From Chondrilla cf. caribensis (taxonomy: Eukaryota > Porifera > Demospongiae > Chondrillida > Chondrillidae), in assembly GCA_964020155.1 (NCBI GenBank), contig OZ026549.1:432133-496132 (forward strand): a DNA stretch of 64,000 nucleotides, read 5' to 3'. The translations under genes were made by a program, and so were the position numbers. The notes beneath the pieces were generated by a model. That model ran no database searches and was not told the origin of the DNA. It worked only from the letters and a program-made list of their open reading frames with translations. Shown here in pieces: positions 1 to 12,971 of this stretch. How positions within the stretch are numbered: the stretch's first letter is position 1; each line of letters begins with the position of its first letter.

Positions 1-665
<665 letters not shown>

Positions 666-943
666 GTACCACATCACAAAACTGTCCTATTGCAGTCATC
701 ATAGCTGTAACTGTAGTGAACATCCTCATACTACTAGTCTCCATTACACTACTGGTCATTGGTGTCATGCTGATAGTGAAGACGAAGAGACACATACCCA
801 CAGTACAGTATGACCAGGAATACAAGGTACGGATTTATGATGAAGTGGGAGATCCTGTGAAGACCAGCAAAGACACTAAAGTCTATCAAGAATTGGATGT
901 CAACAAGATGGACGACACCAAGCAATATGCTACAATGAAGTGA
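666..943 (+). CDS. R1: 3' terminal exon of class A Ig/FN3 receptor (partial gene)
   Basis: Only the last exon is inside the window. It follows a CTGCAG acceptor at 660-665 in phase 1 and ends with TGA at 941-943. It encodes a short extracellular stub, one hydrophobic membrane segment (about 22 residues, rich in Ile/Leu/Val), a basic stop-transfer stretch (KTKRH) and a 45-residue tail. The tail carries four tyrosines: VQYDQE, RIYDEV, KVYQEL and QYATMK. The same exon occurs in R2 (6220-6497) and R3, so R1 is the end of a third copy whose ectodomain lies before the window. The sequence before it (1-665) is the stalk-to-membrane intron, filled with TG arrays. Function is inferred: a type I membrane receptor signalling through SH2-domain proteins. 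Confidence 0.8.
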
Positions 944-1049
944 TCCTTGACTGGAGCAGTGTGCATTGACTTATTATAGCGAGTGCATTTTGCATTAACT
1001 GAACATCACAAGATAATGATAAGTAGAGTATGCTCCAACTAATAACGCA

Positions 1050-2700
1050 TAGGTGTGAGATTTTGAAATAAGTATTACATCTGTATCATCTACATACAGT
1101 ATAGGTCCCTGACCTGATCTGTTACTGGAATTAAGCCCATTTGCACATAGTGACCAGTTGCAGAGATTGGATATTTGAAATGTGTCACCATATCATATCT
1201 TTAGTTCCCATGCAGTCACAATGGCCTCCATTTGACACCTATTACCATCCACACTCATGCATGTACACTTTTGTGTGGTATGTATGGACCCCGTGGTGAT
1301 CAGTGGGCTAATTACGATCACTAGTCACCCCAGTCTCCCTAGTGCCCATATGAGACACAGTAACAATACTCATGTATTGAAATCCCTGGCTCTGGAGGTG
1401 CTACAGGGATTGTGGTGATCAGCAAATAAAACTACATGAAGGGCCCCTGGTGAGCAGTGATCAAATTTGGAATCATCTCACTGGTCACCTTGTCTGGGTC
1501 TGTAGCTCTGTAGTACCTCCGTGGAAATGTACATACAAAATAATATAATGCATGTTGTTATGTATCATAATCATTGACATTGGTGAGACCAGGGTGACCA
1601 GCAATATAATGACCTTATAATTACCAGTCACGAGGTCTGTAGCACATCCAGAAGAGTGTGCATCCAACTGTATTTGTGTTATTACCTGTAACATGGATAC
1701 TGGTCAGGCCGTGGTGACTAGCAACAAATGTAGAACTACCAGGCTGGTCAACACCAGACCATACCACCTCCATAGGAATGTACATACAAAAGAATATACT
1801 ATTATAATATTATGTATCATACGTACACTATGGAGGCCGTAATAACTGGTGATAAAGCATATTTACTTGGTTATCACCAGGTCTATAGTACCTCTAGGAG
1901 GGTGTATATGCATCTCTATTTGTGCTTGATTTGACATATGGACACTGGAGAGGCTGTGGTGCATGTAACCAGCTTTAAATTTTCTTTCTTTAAAATTATC
2001 TTGCTGGTCACCATGAGGTCCATAGCACATCCAGGAGGTGTGCATGCATCAGTATTTGTGCTATTATGTCATATGGACACTTGAGAGGCAATGGTGACCA
2101 GCAACAAATGCTTTATTACCTATAGGCTGTCATATGGACACTAAGCAGGCCATGGTGACCAATGATAAATTAAACATTGCCTGTTATTACAAGATCTGTA
2201 GTAAATCAAGGTATATGGTGACATGCACTGCACTAACCCAAGAAGAGACCCAGTTTCAGGATCATGACCTGTGGTGCACATTTATGGCTTCAAAACACCA
2301 CTTTCTTTTGTAAACAAACTAACTGGCAGCCAGTTCAGTGCAGGTGGTTGAAACCAAAAACGTAGACAGACTTTCAACTGTACACACACAGAGAGAGGGA
2401 GAGAGACATGTATTACACCTCACAGTGGATCACATATCAGGTAATTTCGAGGTAGAAGGTAGAAATAGAATTAAGTTACACAGTAATGTTTTAATATACA
2501 CAGTCACATAAATGATATAGATTGTGACAGAATCATGACAAAGGAGAAGTAGTCTGAAACCTTACAACTTCACCTCACATCTTTATATACAGTGAACCCA
2601 CTGGGTAGGATACCAATCAAATACCCAACACCTGGTGACTGAGACACATCCTGCAGTACATAATATGTAGGCACACTGGGTTTAGTGTTCTGTTTTAGTC
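1050..2700 (+). repeat. Duplicated intergenic block downstream of R1
   Basis: This stretch matches 6904-8968 downstream of R2 over most of its length, for example CATACAGTATAGGTCCCTGA in both. It contains internal short repeats of GGTGACCAGCAA-like sequence. No coding exon is seen. It shows the unit of duplication was gene plus flank, about 5.5 kb. Confidence 0.75.
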
Positions 2701-3560
2701 TGGATAGATGAGGACTAAAATTGCAGCTGCTATTTATAACGTCCTTGTAGTATGTTGTGGTTAGGAGAGTTGACATCATCGACGATAAATCTATTTGCAC
2801 GTCTTTTGTGCTGTATTATGATGATTCTAGACAGGAGCAGGATGATTTAAATTTCTAGAAACCTTGTTGCTGAACTAGAAGGCGCCGAATGCGGATATAG
2901 GTGCGTATCATCTAATTATCGGATCCAGTTATGGGTCAACATCAATGATCACTGACGGTAGATCTATTTGTACGTCTTTTGTGCTGTATTGTGTAAATTA
3001 TGATGATTCTAGACAGGAGCAGGATGATTTAAATTTCTAGAAACCTTATTGCTGAACTAGAAGGCGCCGAATGCGGATTGAGGTGCGTATCACCTAAAAT
3101 TATGATCTCGTTTTGGGTGCGAGAGTTAGCATCCTTGACGGTAGATCTATTTGCACTTCTTTTGTGCCGTGTTGTGTAAAGTATGATTTAGACAGGAGCA
3201 GGATGGTTTTGCCAAATGCGGATTGAGGTGCGTATCACCTAAATTATTATCTAAACAATAAGATTCCTTTTTTGTTCCATCAGAGACAATCTATAATACG
3301 TAACCTGGTAACCGTAGTATAGATTGTCTATGATTCCACCAAGTAATGGTCAAAGAATTTGACGCCTTTACAAGGGGCTTGACCATTTGGCCATCCATTG
3401 TAAAGGCCTTTGACCCCTTGACCACAGCGTCTGAAGGGCCTTGACCTCTTGACCTCATCTTGACCGCGGTCGCGGACGGTAATACGTAAGCATACGAGGT
3501 GACCACCCCTTGCAGTTATTAGTCAACGCCCTCGAATGCTCGAATCTCACGTTATAGCTA
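2700..3560. mobile_element. Insertion splitting the R2 5' flank, with ~175-bp tandem repeats
   Basis: Before R3, sequence ending TTCTGTTTTAGT runs directly into ACAGACAGTACATCTGATAA and the signal exon (8955-9004). Before R2 the same left part ends at about 2699 and the right part resumes near 3560, so about 860 bases are inserted (or lost before R3). Within it, three diverged ~175-bp tandem copies begin near 2780, 2951 and 3136, marked by TCTATTTGCACGTCTTTTGT. No coding capacity is recognised. Confidence 0.6.
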
Positions 3561-3605
3561 CCTGAAAAAGATCTGAAGAAAGTACGTACGTAGTAGTAGA
3601 GTGAG

Positions 3606-3714
3606 ATGAGGAGTTTACCTATAGTCTGTAGTGTCATACTGGTGTGTGGAGTGTTCACCACTAATGGAGAATCAGGTGAGTAACAGATGTGTGTGTGTGT
3701 GTGTGAGTGTGTGT

Positions 3715-3790
<76 letters not shown>

Positions 3791-5832
3791 AGAGGAGTGG
3801 TTGTGAGGGAGAGAGGAGAACTGGTTATGAGGGTGAGAGGAGGACAGGTTGTGAGGGTGACAGGAGGAGTATATATATGTAGAAACATATCACAATACCA
3901 GGTCCTGTAATATTCTTCAGAAATGTACACCCCTTCATACACCTTCTCTCCCTCCACAGTTCATACTACTCCTAATGTGGTGATTGATGGATATACAGTC
4001 AGTTCAACCCTCAACGCTCTAGTTACTCTACCACTAGGAACAACTCTTATTCTAGTTTGTAGAATCAGTGGATTACCACATGGACTACAGACTAACTATC
4101 ACTGGACATGTCCAAATGGACCGTGTCAACAAACAGGATATGCCGGGAGAAAGATCAACAACAATATTATAGCCATCAATATAACCTCTACAAGTGATGG
4201 AGGGACATACACATGTAATGTCACTGCTGAAGGAAGGGAAGATAGTCAACGGTTTAAACTGAATGTTACTGGTCAGTGTTTGCAAGTGCATATTACTAGT
4301 ACAGTGTGTACATATACCCATGGTGATACACTGGTCTACTTCATACTGTGTACTTTAGGTGGTCAAGTTGTTCACAGTTATGGGAGACTGATATTCCATG
4401 AGAGAGTCATCACAGACAAACAACAACTACAACCACCAAACAATGCTAGTGGAGATGGGAGGATTGAGTGTAGAGTGAGCAGTGGAGGGGCTATGTTCAC
4501 ATATTTTGGACGCACTGTATCTACTGGCACTAGTGGAGATGTTTATCAGATCATAAGTGGATCTACTGCTACTTTAGTCATAAGAGATAGAGTTTTCAAC
4601 AATTTTGTGAATTTTGAAGGGAATTGTGCTGGTATCTACCACTACCTGTACTTGTCAAATGGTGAGTAGTGGGTGGAGTTAGGGTTGAGGTGCTGGCAAA
4701 CTGTGTATTATATTTGAGGTAAACAGTTTTTTGATAATCTCTACACTATGTGGTAGGTACTGACACTGTACTCCTGTAACTGTACTCCTACAAACTGTAT
4801 CTGTACTCCTACAAACTGTAAACATCACACTGCAAATGTAACAATATACATTTCTATTCTTTATTAGCTACCCTCCCTGATGTCTCTATAACTGGTACAA
4901 CCAGTACTGATACCAGTATCAAGGTGAACATTGGTACCATACCTAGTGGTATTGAGAGGGTTTTCATTGGATACCACAGACTGGACCTTGGAGTACCAGT
5001 AGTAGGAGAGTATGGGAATAATCGTGAGGGATCATCAAGAACATTCTCCTCACTAGTACCTGGTGCAAAGTACAGGATCACAGCATGGGGACTTGGTGGA
5101 AGTGATGATAGAAGAAGGAGTCAGTCACCAGCTGTGAGGGAGGTTACTACAATGGAAAAAAGTGAGTTGATGCAATGGTCAGTTAATTGGTCAGATAAGC
5201 AGTGTGCACACATCACTAATCAGTGGATAAATGCCTACAACATCTCATACATGTACATCCTACACAGATTCATCTCCTCCAAGACACCTCACTATAACTA
5301 GAGTGTTTGATGATGGGATTGAACTAAACTGGATACCACCTAGAAAACCTAACGGAGACATACGATATTACATCATCAAATACACTACACAAGATGGAAC
5401 ACAACAAGAGATCAACACTACAAACAACATCAACTACTACAACTTAACAGGACTAGAGAGAGGACAGACCTACTTCATCATCAGAGTGGTAGCTGTCAAC
5501 TCAGCTGGAGGTGGGGGAGGAAGTCAACCTATAACAAATTATGTACATAACTCAACAGTGGAGAGTACAAGTGAGTCGGAGTTGGAGGTATAGAGAGTGA
5601 TGTCAGAATATTGATTACTATATTATGTCTTCATCAACTAGAGTCAACAGAAACACCTACACCATCTCCTACAACCAGCACACCACCTCCTACAATCAGC
5701 ACACCAAGTGAGGGTAATACGGTACCACAGGATACCACAGGAACACCTACACATACACAAACATACAAAAAATTTGTTTTTGCCATAGTATGCTCTTACA
5801 TAGAATAATAATTATTTGGTAACAGTGTGTGT

Positions 5833-5870
<38 letters not shown>

Positions 5871-5992
5871 ACGCGTGTGTGTGTGCGTGCATGTGCGTGC
5901 GTGCGTGTGAGTGTGTGTGAGTGCGTGTGTGTGTGCATGTGTGTGAGTGTTTGTGTGTGTGAGTGTGTGTGTGTGTGTGCATGCGTGCGTGT

Positions 5993-6064
<72 letters not shown>

Positions 6065-6497
6065 ATGCGTGTATCAGTACTTGACTGCATATGTGTCAGC
6101 TCAGATTGAGGTGAGTGATTTTTCACTTCAGGTCACACATCATACAAAGACATGCATATACTTCTGTTTTTCATTTATTATGTCTGCAATCTATAAAGTA
6201 CATTCTTTATACTCTGCAGGTACCATATCACAAAACTGTCCTATTGCAGTCATCATAGCTGTAACTGTAGTGAACATCCTCATACTACTAGTCTCCATTA
6301 CACTACTGGTCATTGGTGTCATGCTGATAGTGAAGAGGAAGAGACACCCACCCACAGTACAGTATGACCAGGAATCCAAAGTACAGATTTATGATGAAGT
6401 GGGAGATCCTGTGAAGACCAGCAAAGACACTAAAGTCTATCAAGAATTGGATGTCAACAAGATGGACGACACCAAGCAATATGCTACAATGAAGTGA
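3606..6497 (+). CDS. R2: class A Ig-Ig-FN3-FN3 transmembrane receptor, short tyrosine tail
   Basis: Predicted exons: 3606-3675 (signal peptide MRSLPIVCSVILVCG), 3960-4271 (Ig1), 4359-4661 (Ig2), 4868-5161 (FN3-1), 5268-5570 (FN3-2), 5642-5707 (Thr/Pro stalk), 6220-6497 (membrane segment and tail); 541 residues, all introns GT-AG phase 1. Ig1 has the B-strand Cys (ILVCR), the core Trp (YHWTCP) and the F-strand DGGTYTC, plus an extra Cys pair around WTCPNGPC. Ig2 is Ig-like with IEC and GNC cysteines. FN3-2 has ELNWIPP and the usual NSAGGG end. Several NxS/T sites are present. The tail has IYDEV, VYQEL and YATM. Oddities: the Ig1-Ig2 intron is 87 nt with no in-frame stop, and the promoter region is split by an insertion. 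Two AATAAA signals follow the stop. The ligand is unknown. Confidence 0.85.
3690..3787 (+). repeat. TG array in R2 intron 1
   Basis: Dinucleotide array just after the signal-peptide exon donor. It is followed at 3787-3875 by a few copies of the intron-1 minisatellite. R3 and R8 have arrays at the same site. Confidence 0.9.
5825..6064 (+). repeat. TG array with GC-containing interruptions
   Basis: Long alternating purine-pyrimidine tract in the intron between the R2 stalk and membrane exons, including TGCGCACGCGTG. It is equivalent to the arrays at 74-545. Confidence 0.9.
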
Positions 6498-6685
6498 TCC
6501 TTGATTGGAGCAGTGTACATTGAGTCAATGACTTATTATAGCAAGTGCATTTTGCATTAACTGAACATCACAAGATAATGATAAGTAGAGTGTGCTCCAA
6601 CTAATAATGTGTGGGAAGTATGCTGAGTTCATCCCACATAGTGTGTGCAACTGGTGTGTGTAACTGGTATTTGAATGAGTTATGT

Positions 6686-6714
6686 AATAAATACATTCAA
6701 GTTACCTCAATAAA
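6686..6714 (+). terminator. Tandem polyadenylation signals of R2
   Basis: AATAAA occurs at 6686-6691 and again at 6709-6714, about 190-220 bases after the R2 stop codon. At the equivalent place R3 has the variant AGTAAATAC (near 12142). Assigned from the motif and position only. Confidence 0.5.
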
Positions 6715-6903
6715 TGTTCTTCGTACTGTGAACAGTATGTGTATCCAAGATATATGGAAACACATAGTCTAGGATGCCATTTTCAGTTAACCCGAGTTAA
6801 ATAACCAGGTCAACACAAATTGCCCTATTATAAATAATATCACCAATACTCATGCTTGTGCACCTCTATAGAGGTACTATGGACCCTGTGGTGATCAACT
6901 GCG

Positions 6904-8560
6904 GGATATGAGATTTTGCAATTAATATTACATTGATCTGTATCATCTACATACAGTATAGGTCCCTGACCTGATTTGTTATAGGAATTAAGCCCATTCA
7001 CATGTTGTGACCAGTTGCAGAGTTTGGATATTTGAAATGTGTCACCATACCATATTATCATTACTTCCCATTCAGTCACATGGCCTGCATTTGACACATA
7101 TTACCATCCATACTCGTGCATGTACACCTTACATGGGATGTACATATTTGTGTGGTATGTATGGGCCTCGTGGTGCCCAGTGGGTTTTTTCTGATCACTA
7201 GTCACCCTATTGCTCATATGAGACACAGTAACAATACTCATGCATTGAAACCCCTCTGGGGTGCTACAGGGATTGAGGTTACCATCAAGGGGAGCTAGGT
7301 TTCTCCATGGTCACCACGACCTCCCCAGTTTCCATATAACCTTATATAACACCTATTCATACACAGGTGATGAACGTTTCTTGCTGGTCACCATCATGCT
7401 GCAGTGTCTCAGAGGAGTGTACATGCATGCATTGATATTTGTGCTCTGACGTGTCAAGTAAAACAATATGAAGGGTCCCTGGTGATCAGTGATCAAACAT
7501 GAAATCATCTCACTGGTCATCTTGTCTGGGTCCATAGCTCTGTAGTACCTCCGTGGAAATGTACGTACAAAATGTGGTTATGTATCATAATCATTGACAT
7601 TGGTGGTACCAGGATGACCAGCAATATAATGACCTTATAATTACCAGTCACGAGGTCTGTAGCACATCCAGAAGAGTGTGCATCCATCCGTATTTGTGTT
7701 ATTACCTGTAACACGGATACTGGTCAGGCCGTGGTGACTAGCAACAAATATAGAACTACCTGGATGGTCAACACCAGGCCATACCACCTCCATAGGAATG
7801 TACATACAAAAGAATATGTACTATTATATTATGTATCATACGTACACTATGGAGGCCGTAATAACTGGTGATAAAACATATTCACTCGGTTATCACCAGG
7901 TCTATAGTACCTCTAGGAGGGTGTATATGCATCTGTATTTGTGCTTGATTTGACATATGGACACTGGAGAGGGTGTGGTGCATGTGAGCAGTTTTAAAAT
8001 TTAAATTACCTTGCTGGTCACTATGAGGTCTGTAGCACATGCCAGAGGGTGTGCATGCATCAGTATTTGTGTTATTATGTCCTATAGGTACTGGGTAGGC
8101 ACTGGTGACCAGCAACAAATGCAATATTACCTGGCTGGTCACCAGGAGTCATAGGTCTATACCACCTCTATAGGCTGTCATATGGACACTAAGCAGGCCA
8201 TGGTGACCAATGATAAATGAAACACTGCCTGTTATTACAAGATCTGTAGTAAATCAAGGTAGTGACACACACTACACTAACCCAAGAAGAGACCCCATTT
8301 CAGGATCATGACCTGTGGTGCACATTTATGGCTTCAAAGCACCATTTTCTTTTGTAAACAAACTAATTGGCAGCCAGTTCAGTGCAGGTGGTTGAAACTG
8401 AAAACATAGACAGACTTTCAACTGACAAGATGTTATGGGTTGAGGTAGGGATGGACCCAGCTATTAGCCAGAGGGAGGAAACTACAAGGGGAGTTGTGGG
8501 GGAGGTTATAGTAAGGGATCAATTATAGAGCATATACCACACACACACACACACGTGCGT

Positions 8561-8605
<45 letters not shown>

Positions 8606-8628
8606 CACACACACACACACACATGCAC

Positions 8629-8681
<53 letters not shown>

Positions 8682-8968
8682 TAATACATGTATTACACCT
8701 CACAGTGAATCACATATCAGGTAATTTCAAGGTAGAAATGGAATTAAGTTACACATTAATGTTGTAATATGCACAGTCACATACATGATATAGATTATGA
8801 TGGATTCATTACATAGGAGAAGTAGAAACCTTACTACTTTACATTATTAGAGTAGAGTGAACCCACAGCCCAGGATACCACCCAAATACCCAACACCTGG
8901 TGATTGAGACACATCCTACAGTACATATATATGTAGACACACTGGATTTAGAGTTCTGTTTTAGTACA
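6904..8968 (+). repeat. Duplicated intergenic block downstream of R2
   Basis: Counterpart of 1050-2700. Near 8467-8512 it contains about one monomer of the 27-bp minisatellite (ACTACAAGGGGAGTTGTGGG), and at 8548-8675 a CA array. It leads directly into the R3 5' region. No gene is seen. Confidence 0.75.
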
Positions 8969-9003
8969 GACAGTACATCTGATAATAGTAGTGGTAGAGT
9001 GAG

Positions 9004-9085
9004 ATGAGGAGTTTAACTATAGTCTGTAGTGTCCTACTGGTGTGTGGAGTGTTCTCCACTAATGGAGAATCAGGTGAGGAACAGA

Positions 9086-9141
<56 letters not shown>

Positions 9142-11952
9142 GTGAGAGAAGGACTGGTTGTGAGGGTGAGAGGAGGACTGGTTGTGAGGGTGAGAGGAAG
9201 ACTGGTTGTGAGGGTGAGAGGACTGGTTGTGAGGGTGAGAGGACTGGTTGTGAGGGTGAGAGAAGGACTGGTTATGAGGGTGAGGGGACTGGTTGTGAGG
9301 GTGAGGAGGACTGGTTGTGAAGAAGAGAGGAGGACCAGTTGTGAGGGAGAGAGGAGGACTGGTTGTGAGGGTGAGAGAACTGGTTGTGAGGGTGAGAGGA
9401 CTGGTTGTGAGGGAGAGACGACTGGTTGTGAGGGAGAGAGGAGGACTGGTTGTGAGGGAGAGAGGAGGACTGGTTGTGAGGGTGGGAGGACTGGTTGTGA
9501 AGGTGAAAGGAGGACTGGTTGTGAGGGTGAGAGGAGGACTGTTTGAGGAAGATATGTATAAACATATCACAAACTATAATACCGGGTCCTGTAACATTAT
9601 TTATTCAGAAATGTACACCCTTTCATACACCATCTCTCCCTCCACAGTTCATACTACTCCTAATGTGGTGATTGATGGCTACACAGTCAATTCAACCTTC
9701 AACTCTCCAGCTACTCTACCAATAGGAACAACTCTTATTCTAGTTTGTAGAATCAGTGGAATACCACATGGACTACAGACTAACTATCACTGGACATGTC
9801 CAAATGAACCGTGTCAACAAACAGGATATGCCGGGAGAAAGATCAACAACAATATTATAGCCATCAACATAACCTCTACAAGTGATGGAGGGACATACAC
9901 CTGTACTGTCACTGCTGAAGGAAGGGAAGCTAGTCAACAGTTTCAACTGAATGTTAATAGTCAGTGTTTGCATATTACTAGTACAGTGTGTACATACCCA
10001 TGGTGATACACTAGTCTACTTCATACTGTGTACTTTAGGTGGTCAAATTGTTCACAGTTATGGGAGACTGATACTTGATGAGAGAGTCATCACTGACAAA
10101 CAACAACTACAACCACCAAACAATGATAGTGGAGATGGGAGGATTGAGTGTAGAGTGAGCAGTGGAAATGCTAAGTTCATATATTATGGACGCACTATAG
10201 CAGATGGCACTAGTGGAGATATTTATCGGAATACACAAGGATCTACTGCTGCTGTAGTCATAAAAGATAGAGTTTTCAATAATTTTGTGAATTTTGAAGG
10301 GAGTTGTGCTGGCATCTTCCACTACCTGTACTTATCCAATGGTGAGTGGGGGTGGGGTTGTATAGGACAGTGATTGAGTAGTGGGTGGAGTTATATAGGA
10401 TCGAAGTACTGGAAAACTGTGTCATATTTGAGGTAAACAGTGATTTGATAATCTCTGCACTATGTGGTAGGAACGGACACTGTTCTATCACGCACCTTTA
10501 AACATCACACTGCATATACGTATGTAACATATATACATATCCATCCTTTATTAGCTACCCTCCCTGATGTCTCTATAACTGGTACAACCAGTACTGAGAC
10601 TAGTATCACTGTGACCATTGGTACTATACCTAGTGGTATTGGTAGGGTTATCATTGGATATCACAGACTGGACCTTGGAGTACCAGTAGGAGGAGAGTAT
10701 GTGCATAATGGTGGGAGATCATCAAGAACATTCTCCTCACTAGTACCTGGTGCTAAGTATAGGATTACAGCATGGGGACTTGGTGGTGGTGGTGATAGAA
10801 GAAGGAGTCAGTCACCAGCTGTGAGGGAGGTTACTACAATGGAACAAAGTGAGTTGATGCAATGGTCAGTTAATTGGTCACATAAGCAGTGTGCACAAAT
10901 CACTAATCAGTGGATAAATGACTAGAACATCTCATACATGTACATCCTCCACAGATCCATCTCCTCCAAGATACCTCACAATAAATAGAGTGTGCGATGA
11001 TGGGATTGAACTAAACTGGATACCACCTAGAGAACCTAATGGAGACATACAACATTACATCATCAAATACACTACACCAGATGGAACACAACAAGAGATC
11101 GACACTACAAACAACATCAACTACTACAACTTAACAGGACTAGAGAGAGGACAGACCTACCACATCATCAGAGTGGTAGCTGTCAACTCAGCTGGAGGTG
11201 GGGGAGGAAGTCGACCTATAACAAATTATGTACACAACCCAACAGTGGAGAGTACAAGTAAGTTAGAGTTGGAAGTGTTGAGAATTATGTCTGAATATTA
11301 ATTACTATATTATCATGTCTTCATCAACTAGAGTCACTAACACCTACACCATCTCCTACAACCAGCACATCATCTCCTACAACCAGCACACCAAGTGAGG
11401 GTATACTATAGTATAGTATACTACACCTACACATACACAAACATACTTTACTGTTATTGCCATATTATGCTTTATACATACAAAATAATTAATTCAGTAA
11501 CAATGATATCAATGGTTAACACTTGGGCAAGAGAGTGTGTTTGTGTGTTGGCTCAGATTAAGGGATGTGTTTCTGTACACCATGCATGGTCGTACATAAC
11601 CCAAAGACACACATACACTTCTGTTTTTTGATATAATATATTCTGCAATCTATAGAGTACATTCCTTCCATACTGCAGGTACCACATCACAAAACTGATT
11701 GCAGTCATCATAGCTGTAACTGCAGTGAACATCCTCATACTACTAGTCACCATTACACTACTGGTCATTGGTGTCATGCTGATAGTGAAGAGGAAGAGAC
11801 ACACACCCACAGTACAGTACGACCAGGAATCCAAGGTACGGATTTATGATGAAGTGGGAGATCCTGTGAAGACCAGCAAAGACACTAAAGTCTATCAAGA
11901 ATTGGATGTCAACAAGATGGACGACACCAAGCAATATGCTACAATCAAGTGA
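9004..11952 (+). CDS. R3: class A Ig-Ig-FN3-FN3 transmembrane receptor with altered last-exon acceptor
   Basis: Exons: 9004-9073 (signal peptide, MRSLTIVCSVLLVCG), 9648-9959 (Ig1), 10039-10341 (Ig2), 10555-10848 (FN3-1), 10955-11257 (FN3-2), 11332-11394 (stalk), then the membrane/tail exon ending at 11952. Compared with R1 and R2 the last exon has lost four bases (TCCT) after CAAAACTG near 11698. With the ancestral acceptor (exon start 11679) this gives an immediate TGA. The TTGCAG at 11699-11704 can instead act as acceptor: an exon 11705-11952 restores phase 1 and frame and keeps the whole membrane segment, giving 530 residues. The tail ends YATIK rather than YATMK, so the YxxM motif is lost. 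Either the shifted acceptor is used or R3 is a recent pseudogene. Confidence 0.75.
9090..9545 (+). repeat. TG array plus ~21-24 bp minisatellite in R3 intron 1
   Basis: A TG array (9090-9138) passes into roughly 18 copies of a unit containing GAGGACTGGTTGTGAGGGTG. The same unit fills intron 1 of R2, R5, R6, R7 and R8. The open reading frames across it are repeat artefacts. Confidence 0.9.

Positions 11953-12971
<1,019 letters not shown>

Noticed and set aside
9070..9570. Reading frames of HNQSS or CEGERRTG type across intron-1 minisatellites (also 36575-37451)
   Set aside because: They lie in intron 1 between proven signal and Ig1 exons, and reading is explained by the tandem unit.
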